DNA of 64,000 bases from Lachnospiraceae bacterium (GCA_025758065.1 CP107199.1:496001-560000), one strand, 5' to 3'; positions 1 to 8,639 are shown, numbered from the stretch's first letter. Made by a program: numbers and translations. Notes: a model not told the origin generated them from the sequence alone.

Positions 1-479
1 TCTTTCGTCTCCGCATTTTTGATCAAAACTGATGCCACCAGATTACCACCAGCACTGTGTCCGGCAAGAATAATCTTTTCCTTATCAATTCCAAGCTCTG
101 CTGCATGTTCAAATACATAACTTACAATTTCATAAGCTTCTTCCGCTGCAAAAGGAAATGGTGCTTCCGGTGCAAGGCTGTAATCAACATCCCAGACCAT
201 ACAATTCAGCTGCTCCATAACCCAGCAACAATATCTGCGATCCCGGTCTGTACGTCCTTTCAAAAATCCGCCGCCATGAAAATTTAAAAGCAGTGCAGCC
301 TGCTCTGGTAAATTATCCGGACGTTCTTCGAAAACATGCACAGTTTTTCCATTTTTTGTATGGACCCAGAGCTCCTGTTCTTTTCCCGGCAGTGCAGCAA
401 GTTCTTCCGGACTTACCGGACCAAATCGGTCCCGGCTGCGTACCATATCTGCAATTGCAATTTTCTCTTCCCGCGTCAT
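1..479 (-). CDS. alpha/beta hydrolase, HSL-type esterase/lipase (3' end outside window)
   Basis: Reading leftward from an ATG at 479 the frame stays open to the window edge, giving about 159 residues. It shows the hormone-sensitive-lipase oxyanion motif HGGG (in LLLNFHGGGFLKGR) and the nucleophile elbow GHSAGG (in ILAGHSAGGNL). The Asp and His of the triad would lie beyond the edge. A GGGAG ribosome binding site precedes the ATG. The gene starts 18 bp after the SLC13 permease stop, so the two are probably cotranscribed. It is probably a cytoplasmic carboxylesterase; the substrate is unknown. Pairing with an anion permease suggests import followed by ester hydrolysis, which is inference. Confidence 0.85.
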   Translation of the reverse strand, partial: MTREEKIAIADMVRSRDRFGPVSPEELAALPGKEQELWVHTKNGKTVHVFEERPDNLPEQAALLLNFHGGGFLKGRTDRDRRYCCWVMEQLNCMVWDVDYSLAPEAPFPFAAEEAYEIVSYVFEHAAELGIDKEKIILAGHSAGGNLVASVLIKNAETK

Positions 480-497
480 AACAATGTTCTCCCTTCT

Positions 498-1793
498 TTA
501 AAATGCAGGAAATACAGTCATGGTATAAAAGATGTAAATAAATGGCAGGAATAACGTGATCAATACACCGCTCTTAAAAATTGCCCGTAAATCATAACCG
601 CCATCAGCCATACACATTGGTACAGCCGGAGTTGCCATAGGTGTTAAAAATGCAGTCAGAGAACCTGCATTAACTAACAGTACCAGTCCAGTCGGATTTG
701 CTCCCAATGCAGAACAGGTCAGAAGACAGATTGGAACAAATACTGCAGATACGGAACGGTTCAGCATAAACTGGGTAAGTACGAATGGAATCAGGAAAAA
801 CAGTGCACCTAATACATAATTGTTATGAGTTCCGCCAACAGCAGATGCCAGGGCATTTCCAATCATATCGCCTGCTCCGGTATTGGTCAAAGCTGTTCCC
901 AAAGCCAATGCACCCACAAACAGCATCAGCATATCCCAGGGAATATCACGCAATGCAGATTTATGGTCTACAACCCCAAACAATACCATTAGGAGACTTC
1001 CGGTCAATGCGACTGACCATGTAGTAAGATGTAATTTATTGGAAAAAATAAGGCACAAGATCGTACCGAAGAAAACAACTATCCCAATCTTATCTACAGT
1101 TGGACTAAGTTTTTGTGCCCGCTTTCCTGTATTCTGATTTTCCAGAGCTTCAATAGGAACTACTGGTGTTTTAGGAGTAAATTTGGGTCCAACCAGTAAT
1201 GCCCATAATGGAACAATAATAAGGATCGGCCATGTACCAATTGTAAAATCAACTGCACGAATGCTCATGCCAGTAAATCCATAGGTTTCCATAAATCCTG
1301 TAAACTGTCCTGCCTGCTGGATGGCAGTGGATAATGGCAGGATACCGCAGCATGCTACGCATACGACCATGATCGGGAACATGTATTGAGAACGACTGTG
1401 ACCAGTATTATCGCAAAAAGCTGCCAGCAGGGGACTTACGATCGCATATACAACCATCGGACTGGCAATAAAGTTAGTCAGTAGTATAGCAATCAGGATA
1501 TATCCAAAATAGGCTGTGAGAAAACTTCCTCTTGTCAATTTCATAATGGCACTACACATTCCATCTACCAGAGATGTGCGGCGGAAACCTGCTGCTACTA
1601 TAAACATAGTTGCCATAAGCAGCGTATTAACATTTGAAAAACCAGCCAGTGCGCCAGCTGCATCAATGCAGCCTGTAAAATACAATGCAGTCAGAGAGAT
1701 CATTGCTGTCAGCCACATTGGTATCTTATTCATCATATAGCTGACCAGAGTAGCTACAAAGATCACCATACAGATCATCATTTGAGTATTCAT
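498..1793 (-). CDS. SLC13/DASS-type anion permease
   Basis: Protein of 431 residues, almost entirely hydrophobic with about 10-12 predicted membrane spans. Segments such as the early NFIASPMVVYAIVSPLLAAF and late LLVNAGSLTAFLTPMATPAVPM resemble the paired re-entrant substrate loops of the ion-transporter superfamily (SLC13/CitMHS/ArsB). It probably imports a carboxylate or another organic anion with a cation. It is the first gene of a two-gene unit with the esterase and is transcribed divergently from an AraC regulator 456 bp away, its likely controller. Substrate cannot be told from the sequence. Confidence 0.8.
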   Translation of the reverse strand: MNTQMMICMVIFVATLVSYMMNKIPMWLTAMISLTALYFTGCIDAAGALAGFSNVNTLLMATMFIVAAGFRRTSLVDGMCSAIMKLTRGSFLTAYFGYILIAILLTNFIASPMVVYAIVSPLLAAFCDNTGHSRSQYMFPIMVVCVACCGILPLSTAIQQAGQFTGFMETYGFTGMSIRAVDFTIGTWPILIIVPLWALLVGPKFTPKTPVVPIEALENQNTGKRAQKLSPTVDKIGIVVFFGTILCLIFSNKLHLTTWSVALTGSLLMVLFGVVDHKSALRDIPWDMLMLFVGALALGTALTNTGAGDMIGNALASAVGGTHNNYVLGALFFLIPFVLTQFMLNRSVSAVFVPICLLTCSALGANPTGLVLLVNAGSLTAFLTPMATPAVPMCMADGGYDLRAIFKSGVLITLFLPFIYIFYTMTVFPAF

Positions 1794-2249
1794 ATTCTTT
1801 TACCTTCCATTATTACATCATTATTAATATAGTCTGAAAACTCCATAAGCTTTTAGCTGCCCGGGCCTGGCTTATTGTTATGCTTAATTTAACAAAAGAT
1901 TGCCTTTTTGTCGCTGCAAAATATTTGAAGTTTTTTCGCCTTCTTATTCTCCCTGCTTCATTTTCTGTTTCTCCATCTTCAATCTATACTTACTTAAAAT
2001 CCAAACATTTCCCCTGTAATTTTTGCCAATTTCCTATTACACCTCTTGTGCATTTTGCCTGTTTCATGGAAGTTTATTTTGTATATATACAGAAACAATC
2101 ATTGACAGAAGCCATATTGACCGTTATTCTAAAGTCAGGTCTGCAAATGATATTTTATTTTTTCCAAATTTTACAACAGGGAAAATATTTGGATTTTAAA
2201 AGAATAAAATGAAGTATAAAGATTTTAAAAAAATAAAATGGAGTACAAA
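1794..2249. promoter_or_regulatory. divergent intergenic region between permease and AraC regulator
   Basis: AT-rich region with no convincing gene. It should hold the promoters of both divergent units and binding sites for the AraC protein. At its right end an imperfect tandem duplication (about 27 bp per unit, 2192-2218 and 2222-2248, unit core GATTTTAAAA..AATAAAATG) repeats the sequence just before the regulator start and creates decoy ATGs at 2208 and 2238. Confidence 0.5.
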
Positions 2250-3188
2250 ATGGAAGAAACCTGTTATGAAATGAACCTGCCCCGTGAAAATATCCATCTG
2301 CGCTGCTTTGCACACAGCATCATGAATTACCGTTATCACTGGCATACGGATAAATATGAGCTGAGCATCGTCCTTCATGGAACTCAGGAATATTGCCGTG
2401 GTACAGAGACTCATTCTCTTTCAGAGGATGACCTTATCCTGACTGCCCCCGGCAATGGACACGCCTCCATGCGCCAGCAGCCTGGCACCCGGGCTCTTGT
2501 CCTGCATTTTCCGTCAAATGCCCTGAAATTTTTAGTTAAAAAGGGATATATTTACCAGTTTCCTACCTGCCTTTCCAATGAAAGCAATCGCTACGAAGAT
2601 CGTTTCTGCCATATCCGCTTTTATGTGAGCCAGCTATGGCAATCATTAGAATGTGGCGGCGTCTATGCCCAGTTAAGCGCAAAAGCAAACCTGGAACTGC
2701 TTCTGATCACGCTTTTTACAGAATTTGATCCCCAACAGATCAATCTGATCTCGGAAGAAGACAAACGACGTGCTACGATCCGCCTTCTCCTCAGTTATGT
2801 AGAGGAACATTATGCAGAAAAATTATCCCTGGAGGATCTGGCAGACTACGCCCAGTACAACCGGACCTATGTTTCAACTCTATTTAAACAAATGGTAGGT
2901 ATCAATTTCCACGAATATCTCACAAGAGTACGATTTCAACATGCATTAAATGACCTGACCTACACTAATGAAAATCTGACAGACATTGCATTAAAAAATG
3001 GCTTCCCTGATTTAAAGACTCTGACTTCCCGCTTCCGTTCTACTTTTCATCGCACTCCTGCCCAGTACCGTGCGATGTTAAAGCCAGATGAAGTGCTTTA
3101 TGCTAATGTACGGAAATATCTGAATCCAAATGATACGATCCTGAGAGAAAAGCTAAAAGAATACGCGAAAACGGGACTGATACAATAA
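2250..3188 (+). CDS. AraC-family transcriptional regulator
   Basis: About 312 residues. The N-terminal half is cupin-like (HWHTDKYELSIVLHGTQEYC, then LILTAPGNGHAS), the usual ligand-sensing domain. The C-terminal roughly 100 residues carry two helix-turn-helix units: SLEDLADYAQYNRTYVSTLF followed by NLTDIALKNGFPDLKTLTSRF ending FHRTPAQYRA, the AraC signature. I place the start at the ATG at 2250 because GGAG at 2240-2243 lies 6 nt upstream; the ATG at 2238 has no such site. Divergent from the SLC13 permease/esterase pair, which it probably controls in response to the transported compound (inference). Confidence 0.88.
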   Translation: MEETCYEMNLPRENIHLRCFAHSIMNYRYHWHTDKYELSIVLHGTQEYCRGTETHSLSEDDLILTAPGNGHASMRQQPGTRALVLHFPSNALKFLVKKGYIYQFPTCLSNESNRYEDRFCHIRFYVSQLWQSLECGGVYAQLSAKANLELLLITLFTEFDPQQINLISEEDKRRATIRLLLSYVEEHYAEKLSLEDLADYAQYNRTYVSTLFKQMVGINFHEYLTRVRFQHALNDLTYTNENLTDIALKNGFPDLKTLTSRFRSTFHRTPAQYRAMLKPDEVLYANVRKYLNPNDTILREKLKEYAKTGLIQ

Positions 3189-3223
3189 TACTTAAAAAAC
3201 GTGTACCATCAGGCACATTATTA

Positions 3224-3255
3224 AAAGGCTGCCCGCTTTCGGACAGCCTTTCTGT
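3224..3255 (+). terminator. intrinsic terminator of the AraC gene
   Basis: Hairpin with arms AAAGGCTG and CAGCCTTT around a short CG-rich loop, followed by TCTGTT, 36 bp after the AraC stop codon. Confidence 0.75.
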
Positions 3256-3274
3256 TACTTACACGATATAATGA

Positions 3275-3384
3275 GTCCAAAAGAAAAACAAGCGACACCG
3301 AAGGTGGCATTTGTTTTTCTTGGACCATTAACGAAGGTTTCGCCTGCGTTAGCAGGCAGTAGAGCGCGTCAGCGCGGGAAACCT
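3275..3384. repeat. double structured element: long hairpin plus three-way junction
   Basis: First part, 3275-3323, is an almost perfect inverted repeat (TCCAA.AGAAAAACAA against TTGTTTTTCTTGGA) with a short GAA-containing loop. Second part, 3335-3384, has an outer stem AGGTTTC/GAAACCT enclosing two small hairpins (CCTGC-GTTA-GCAGG and GCGC-GTCA-GCGC), i.e. a three-way junction on paper. It sits between the convergent AraC and uxaB genes. I saw no second copy in the window. Confidence 0.5.
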
Positions 3385-3435
3385 GAGTTTACTCTTTGAT
3401 ATTGTGGTCAAAAGGTATTTTGTATCCTTTTCATA

Positions 3436-4935
3436 TTACAGGCAGCTAGCATATGCAGCCTTAGCGCCTTTTTCACGGATCAGCTTCAGGTCAGCTGCAA
3501 CCTTAGCTTCCAGACCTTCGATCTGGGTCAGATCCTGATCCCACATCTTCTCATTGGTCAGGACTGCATGTACCAGTTCTTCTGCAGAATCAGCCTTGTG
3601 ATCGTTGTAGAATTCCAGTACCCAACGGTCATCACTTACAGTATACTCATTTCCAGCCGGACGCTTGCAAACCAGGCCTGCATCAGTAAGAGACTGAATA
3701 TCATTGCTGTAGAATGCAATGTATGCAGCCAGTGACATGGTCAGGCACTCTGGCAGAACACCTTTTTCCTTGATATATTCCAGGAAGGATGGCATATTTC
3801 TTGCTTTCCACTTAGAGGTGGAGTTTAAGGAAATGCTCATCAGTTCATGGTTTACAAATGGGTTATTGAAACGGTCAGATACAGCTGCTGCAAAGTTTAA
3901 CAGGTCATTCTTGTCCAGCGGAAGGGTTGGGATAACCTCATCGTAGAGCATCTTGTTCATGAAGCCCTTAATGGTCTCATCGTTCATACAATCACGAACA
4001 ATGTTCTCACCAGCCAGGTAAGCACCCAGAACGAAACCTGTATGAGCACCGTTTAAGATACGGACTTTTCTCTTCTTATATGGGCTCATATCTGGAGTAA
4101 CGAATACCTTGTCTAACAGACCAGCCTTCTTAAATGGCAGTACATCATTTAACTTCTCATCGCCTTCGATTACCCACACGCCAAATACTTCACCAACGTC
4201 TGTCAGAGGATCTTCATAGCCGTTCTTTGCATCCAGAGCCTTAACTTCTTCTGCATCACGGATACGTCCTGGAACGATACGGTCTACTAAGGAACCACAG
4301 AAGGTGCAGTCTTCATTTACATACTTCTTAAAGTCAGCGCCCAGCTCCCACTGATCAATGTACTGGTTTACGCACTTTAACAGCTCTTTACCGTTGTTGT
4401 CGATCAGCTCGCAGGCCAGCATGATGATCCCTGACTTACCGGCCTGGAAACGATGATACAGAACCTGGGTCAGCTTTCCCGGGAAGCTTGATGGTGGGCA
4501 GTCATCCTTCTTGCAGGATGGATCATACTGGATACCAGCTTCTGTGGTGTTGGAAACGATGATCTGCAGATCGTCGCTTGCAGCAACCTCCATCATCTTG
4601 TCGTAATCAGCCTTCTCATATGGGTTTAAGCAGTTAGCAACACTGGAGATCACGCGCTTGTCATCTACCTTTTTGCCGTTTTCGCTTCCGCGCAAGTACA
4701 GAGTATACAGACCTTCCTGCTCATTGATCATCTTTGCAAGACCTGGTGCGATCGGCTGTACCAGGCAGCACTTGCCGTTCCATCCGGCCTTCTCATTTGC
4801 AAGGTCAAACCAATAATCTACAAATGCGCGAAGGAAGTTTCCCTCACCAAACTGTAAAACCTTCACTGGAGCATCCTCCAGGATATAGCCATCGTAACCG
4901 GATTTCTTTAATACATCATAATTCAGAAGTGCCAT
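3436..4935 (-). CDS. uxaB: tagaturonate reductase (altronate oxidoreductase)
   Basis: Protein of 499 residues of the polyol-specific long-chain dehydrogenase family, close to the length of E. coli UxaB. The N-terminus shows VLQFGEGNFLRAFVDYW, a Rossmann NAD-binding start typical of this family. The segment KRKVRILNGAHTGFVLGAYLAG carries the conserved Lys/Asn/His region of the active site. It reduces D-tagaturonate to D-altronate with NADH in galacturonate (pectin) catabolism. An AGGAGAA ribosome binding site precedes the ATG at 4935. It stands alone here; uxaA, uxaC and kdgK are not in the window. Two dyad operators lie just upstream of its predicted promoter. Confidence 0.9.
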   Translation of the reverse strand: MALLNYDVLKKSGYDGYILEDAPVKVLQFGEGNFLRAFVDYWFDLANEKAGWNGKCCLVQPIAPGLAKMINEQEGLYTLYLRGSENGKKVDDKRVISSVANCLNPYEKADYDKMMEVAASDDLQIIVSNTTEAGIQYDPSCKKDDCPPSSFPGKLTQVLYHRFQAGKSGIIMLACELIDNNGKELLKCVNQYIDQWELGADFKKYVNEDCTFCGSLVDRIVPGRIRDAEEVKALDAKNGYEDPLTDVGEVFGVWVIEGDEKLNDVLPFKKAGLLDKVFVTPDMSPYKKRKVRILNGAHTGFVLGAYLAGENIVRDCMNDETIKGFMNKMLYDEVIPTLPLDKNDLLNFAAAVSDRFNNPFVNHELMSISLNSTSKWKARNMPSFLEYIKEKGVLPECLTMSLAAYIAFYSNDIQSLTDAGLVCKRPAGNEYTVSDDRWVLEFYNDHKADSAEELVHAVLTNEKMWDQDLTQIEGLEAKVAADLKLIREKGAKAAYASCL

Positions 4936-5061
4936 AATTTAAATATTCTCCTTTCCTAATGCGGACCATTCCCTCTTTTTATTTCCTGTTTCTCTTTCCG
5001 GACTCTTCCGGCGTTTCCCGGAATCCCTTTCCGAAACCCCGGAATGTCCTTTCTGAAATGC

Positions 5062-5089
5062 AGTATACCACACTTTTTCCACTTTTCAA
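5062..5089 (-). promoter_or_regulatory. predicted sigma-A promoter of uxaB
   Basis: On the minus strand TTGAAA (5084-5089) and TATACT (5062-5067) are separated by 16 bp, about 130 bp upstream of the uxaB start. Confidence 0.6.
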
Positions 5090-5098
5090 ATACAAAAT

Positions 5099-5133
5099 TG
5101 TAAATACTTACATAAATTTTGTAAACACTTACA
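5099..5133. promoter_or_regulatory. paired palindromic operators upstream of uxaB
   Basis: Two 14-bp dyads, TGTAAATACTTACA (5099-5112) and TGTAAACACTTACA (5120-5133), differ at one position and have centres 21 bp apart, i.e. two helical turns. They lie directly upstream of the predicted -35 box. The form TGTAA-N4-TTACA is like LacI/GntR-family or cre-like sites. The regulator is not identified. Confidence 0.6.
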
Positions 5134-5381
5134 TTTTCCGTTGTTTTCCTGGAAAATGCTGGAAATTTTCCTTCTGAAATGCCTTTAAACATACTCCGTA
5201 AGCATCTTTATTTTTTTGTATAGAGCTTATTATTTTTCAGGAATGCTGCTTGCCCCCGTTCTCTTACAATGGTATAATAAGAATTAATATTTACAGACCG
5301 TTATTAAAAATATTCAATAACAGTTTACGGTAACTGACGCACATGCCATTGGCATGTTGTGCATAAGCAAAACAATATGTA

Positions 5382-5546
5382 CTAGTACATCGTTTCGTAA
5401 ATAACTGTACTAATCACGCAGGATGCGGATTTGAGTGTGCAGGTCTAAAAACGCAGGCGTAGCGGGCTACGCTGAGGCTTTTAGGCCTGTGCAATCAGAT
5501 TCGCAGACAAGTGAGTGGTATAGTTATTTCAAAAACGATGTACTAG
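5382..5546. mobile_element. MITE-A, copy 1 (165 bp)
   Basis: Terminal inverted repeats begin CTAGTACATCGTTT at both ends and extend, with mismatches, through AAATAACT-TAC for about 30 bp. The interior contains GGATGCGGATTTGAGTGTGC and a hairpin with arms around CTAAAA and TTTTAG. A shorter relative lies at 33391-33491 and an internal fragment at 15511-15550. No coding capacity. It ends only 33 bp before the xdhC start and so occupies the place where the xdhC promoter would be expected. Confidence 0.7.
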
Positions 5547-5579
5547 AAACGTACATGGATCAAAATGGGGGTTGTAAAA

Positions 5580-6626
5580 ATGTCAGGAACAACAGAATTT
5601 AAAGATGTATACGAAGCTATAGCAAGTGTAAGTCCCAACCGTCAGAATATCCTTTACACCATTTTAGAGAAGGATGCTTTCGGGGAAAAAGCTTTCTTTT
5701 CAGATGAAAAGCTGATATGGGAAAGTACAAAAGGTGGATTCTTCTCTCAAAATCAGGAAGAAATAAGAAAACTCCATGATAGCGGACAGAGTACAGCAGC
5801 GGGAAAAAAGCTGTTCTGCGACTGCTTGGGTGGAGAAAAGCGCCTGGTGATCTGCGGCGGCGGCCATGTTTCCATGCCAGTGATCCAGCTTGGTGCCATG
5901 ATGGAATTTACAGTAACAGTTTTAGAGGACCGGCCTCTTTATGCAAATAATGCCAGAAGAGCCGGTGCCCATCAGGTGATCTGCGACTCCTTTGAAAATG
6001 GCCTTGACCAGACCAAAGGCTCCAAGGATACTTATTTTATCATCCTTACCAGAGGCCACAGATATGACCAGATCTGCTTAGAGCGGATCGCTAAAATGCC
6101 CCATGCCTATATCGGTATGATCGGCAGCCGCAAGCGTGTGGCAAAAGTAAAAGAAGTTTTGATTGAAAATGGTACTGACCCGGAAGTTCTAAATCAGGTC
6201 TACACTCCCATTGGCTTAAATATCGGTGCGGAAACACCAGCAGAAATTGGTGTTGCCATTATGGCGGAGATCATTCAGGTAAAGAACCAGAAGCTGAAAA
6301 GCTGCGGTTTTCCAACGGAAATATCCCGCTTCTTAAATAATCATTCTCCTGAACGGCTTCCGGCCATCCTGACTACCATTGTAGCCCGCCGTGGCTCCGC
6401 TCCACGCAGCGTAGGCACAAAAATGTTAGTCCTTCAGGACGGAACCATTATCGGCACCATCGGCGGCGGCTGTATGGAATCCGCTGTTGTACGCCGCGCC
6501 CTGGAAATGATCCATGATGATGACCACTCTCCGATCCTTTATCACGGGGATCTTACCGGACAGGACGCTGAAGATGATGGTATGGTCTGTGGCGGAGTAG
6601 TGGATATTTTGATGGAGCAGGTCTGA
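5580..6626 (+). CDS. XdhC/CoxI family protein
   Basis: About 348 residues. A Rossmann-type segment KRLVICGGGHVSMPVIQLG lies around residues 95-115, with GMIGSRKRV further on (XdhC C-terminal-type domain). The C-terminal part carries the XdhC/CoxI motif ILTTIVARRGSAPRSVGTKM and GTIGGGCMESAVVRRA. The domain order is thus the reverse of the textbook XdhC. Family members help insert or sulfurate the molybdenum cofactor of xanthine dehydrogenase-like enzymes; no such enzyme is in the window. I chose the ATG at 5580 because GGGGG (5567-5571) is 8 nt upstream; an ATG at 5565 lacks a site. Confidence 0.85.
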   Translation: MSGTTEFKDVYEAIASVSPNRQNILYTILEKDAFGEKAFFSDEKLIWESTKGGFFSQNQEEIRKLHDSGQSTAAGKKLFCDCLGGEKRLVICGGGHVSMPVIQLGAMMEFTVTVLEDRPLYANNARRAGAHQVICDSFENGLDQTKGSKDTYFIILTRGHRYDQICLERIAKMPHAYIGMIGSRKRVAKVKEVLIENGTDPEVLNQVYTPIGLNIGAETPAEIGVAIMAEIIQVKNQKLKSCGFPTEISRFLNNHSPERLPAILTTIVARRGSAPRSVGTKMLVLQDGTIIGTIGGGCMESAVVRRALEMIHDDDHSPILYHGDLTGQDAEDDGMVCGGVVDILMEQV

Positions 6627-6685
6627 TCCTGATACATCATTTTCAAAATAACAGAGCATTTCTTCTAAACGGACATGTCACCTGC

Positions 6686-6738
6686 AATGATCCACTCACC
6701 TGCTGCTTATTGCTTCGCAACAGGTGAGTGGATCATTT
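6686..6738. terminator. bidirectional hairpin between xdhC and phosphatase
   Basis: Perfect arms AATGATCCACTCACCTG and CAGGTGAGTGGATCATT around a loop of about 20 nt, placed between two convergent genes. The T-tract is weak on both strands (TTTCGTTT on the plus strand). Confidence 0.65.
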
Positions 6739-6741
6739 CGT

Positions 6742-7281
6742 TTAAAAATCATATCTTTTTATCTCGCAGTTTTGGATCCCATAAGCTGCAAATTCTTCAT
6801 TTGTCATGTCATGGAAATAGGACTGCACCACTCTGGCAATGCCATTGTGGGCTACCAGGATATATGTTTTCTCATCTGACTTATCTTTGATCTCATCTAA
6901 GAGATTATAGATCCGCTGAGCCAGACGCAACATAGACTCCCCGCCTTCATAGCTGCATGCAAAGGACTGTTTGGCCTTTTTAAAGTCTTCACCACCTCTG
7001 GGTGTGGACTCCCATATGCCAAAATTCTGCTCTTTTAACCGTAATTCCTCACGGGCCGGAATGCCCGTGATCTCAGAAATATGTTTTGCCGTATCTGCAG
7101 CCCGCATCAGAGGTGAATACAGGATCTCGTCTGCATGGATCTTTTCTTCTAAAATCTTCTTTCCTGTCTCTATGGCCTGCTCATGACCAAGCTGTGTCAA
7201 AGCAATATCTGTTGCTCCGCAGATCTTTCCTTCCACATTCCATACTGTCTGGCCATGTCTTACAAAATAAAAATGTCCCAT
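6742..7281 (-). CDS. histidine phosphatase family protein (phosphoglycerate mutase-like)
   Basis: 179 residues. Starts MGHFYFVRHGQTVWN with the RHG catalytic motif (His9). It has a conserved ADEILYSPLMRAADTA segment (second Arg) and a C-terminal VAHNGIARV with the second catalytic His. Members act on small phosphomonoesters such as alpha-ribazole phosphate, phosphoglycerate or sugar phosphates; the substrate is undetermined. It is preceded by an AGGAGGAAA ribosome binding site, and a full P163 repeat lies 26 bp upstream of the start. Convergent with xdhC. Confidence 0.88.
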   Translation of the reverse strand: MGHFYFVRHGQTVWNVEGKICGATDIALTQLGHEQAIETGKKILEEKIHADEILYSPLMRAADTAKHISEITGIPAREELRLKEQNFGIWESTPRGGEDFKKAKQSFACSYEGGESMLRLAQRIYNLLDEIKDKSDEKTYILVAHNGIARVVQSYFHDMTNEEFAAYGIQNCEIKRYDF

Positions 7282-7307
7282 TGTCCTATTTCCTCCTGCT
7301 GAATTTG

Positions 7308-7470
7308 ATGTTCTCCCTGAATCTTTCTGTGCCTGATTTTGTGAGAAGATTTTTTGTCAGTTGTACCCAAATTTCTGAGGTGTACGCAGTGCGTACATTG
7401 ATGAAATTCGGGTACGGCTGGCGAAAAATCGGCCACAAAAGCAGGTGCAGGGAAGACTCCGAGAGAACAT
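7308..7470 (-). repeat. P163 element, full copy 1
   Basis: 163-bp near-palindrome. Terminal repeats are ATGTTCTCCCTGAATCTTTC on the left and, reverse-complemented, ATGTTCTCTCGGAGTCTTCC on the right. The centre is a hairpin around GTACGCAGTGCGTAC. It lies 26 bp upstream of the phosphatase start, in the orientation shared by the other upstream copies. Confidence 0.85.
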
Positions 7471-7508
7471 TTTGTAAATATATATTTTGTCCTGTTACAG
7501 CATAAACA

Positions 7509-8558
7509 CTACAAAGCCACATCCCCTCTGTCTTCCACCAGTTCAAAACCAACAGACTTCACCCGGTTCTTAAGACAGACTCTGCACTCAGCCGCTTCAT
7601 CGCCGGTACAGATCTTATTATCATACAGTTCATACTTTTTACGGTCTTTCACTGGAGATAAATTGGGCATCACTACGTTTGCGCCTGCCAGCAGTCCCTT
7701 TTCTCTCCCCCTTGGATCTGCGGTTCCCAGAGCTGTTGTTGCAGGAAGCAGACATTTTGGAAGAATGATACGCAAAACCGATAATAAAAACAGCGTCAAT
7801 TCCACACTTCCTGCAGGCTCATCAGCGAATTTGGTATCATGATGTGGGATAAATGGTCCGATCCCTACCATTTCCGGGTTTAATTCTTTTAAAAATACCA
7901 GATCTTCTGCCAGACACTCTAAAGTCTGCCCCGGTGCACCCACCATAAAACCTGCGCCAGTCTGATATCCCAGATCTTTTAGATCCTGCAGACACTGTTT
8001 TCTATTTGCAAGACTCATCTGTTCTGGATGGAGATAACAGTAGTGATCTTCATTTGCCGTTTCATGGCGCAGCAGATACCGGTCTGCTCCTGCTTCTTTG
8101 TAAAGGCGGTAGCTTTCCTTTGTTTTCTCTCCAATGGAAAGAGTAATGGCACAGTCTGGATAAGCGCTTCGGATCTTCTTAACGATCTCCACGATCTTAT
8201 CATCCGTAAAATAAGGATCTTCGCCTCCCTGGAGCACAAAGGTGCGAAAGCCCAGTTCATAACCATTTTTACAGCAGTCTAAAATCTCTTCTTTTGTGAG
8301 ACGGTAACGGCTGGCATTTTTATTGTCCCGGCGGATACCGCAGTAATAGCAGTTGTTTTTACAGAAATTGGTAAATTCGATGAGACCGCGCATGTAGACC
8401 TTATTTCCATAATATTTCTGGCGGAGTCTATCTGCTTCTTTTCTCAGACAGATCACAATTTTCTCATCTTTATAAGCAGATAACAGTTCTATATATTCAT
8501 TTTTTTCAAGATAACTCTGACGGATCAGTTTTTCTGCCAGTTCAAGTGATTGTTTCAT
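7509..8558 (-). CDS. hydE: [FeFe] hydrogenase H-cluster maturase HydE (radical SAM)
   Basis: 349 residues, the usual HydE length. The radical-SAM cluster motif is C66-x3-C70-x2-C73 in FTNFCKNNCYYCGIRR. Downstream are FVLQGGEDPYFTD, LSIGEKTKE, HETANEDHY and VGIGPFIPHHDT, which fit HydE better than BioB, ThiH or PylB. HydE works with HydF and HydG to build the diiron subcluster of [FeFe] hydrogenase. HydF, HydG and the hydrogenase are not in the window. The frame could start at a GTG at 8609, but GAGGAAG 6 nt before the ATG at 8558 supports the shorter form. Confidence 0.92.
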   Translation of the reverse strand: MKQSLELAEKLIRQSYLEKNEYIELLSAYKDEKIVICLRKEADRLRQKYYGNKVYMRGLIEFTNFCKNNCYYCGIRRDNKNASRYRLTKEEILDCCKNGYELGFRTFVLQGGEDPYFTDDKIVEIVKKIRSAYPDCAITLSIGEKTKESYRLYKEAGADRYLLRHETANEDHYCYLHPEQMSLANRKQCLQDLKDLGYQTGAGFMVGAPGQTLECLAEDLVFLKELNPEMVGIGPFIPHHDTKFADEPAGSVELTLFLLSVLRIILPKCLLPATTALGTADPRGREKGLLAGANVVMPNLSPVKDRKKYELYDNKICTGDEAAECRVCLKNRVKSVGFELVEDRGDVAL

Positions 8559-8639
8559 TCTATCTTCCTCACTTTTCAAAACCTGAACACCAACTTTTTT
8601 CTCTCCCACCCACAGTTTTCACAGCAACGGCTGGCATTC

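Noticed and set aside
5220..5380. Possible riboswitch between uxaB and MITE-A
   Set aside because: There are short inverted repeats such as ATGCCA-TT-GGCAT, but no pattern of a known riboswitch class, and neither gene would have it in its leader convincingly.
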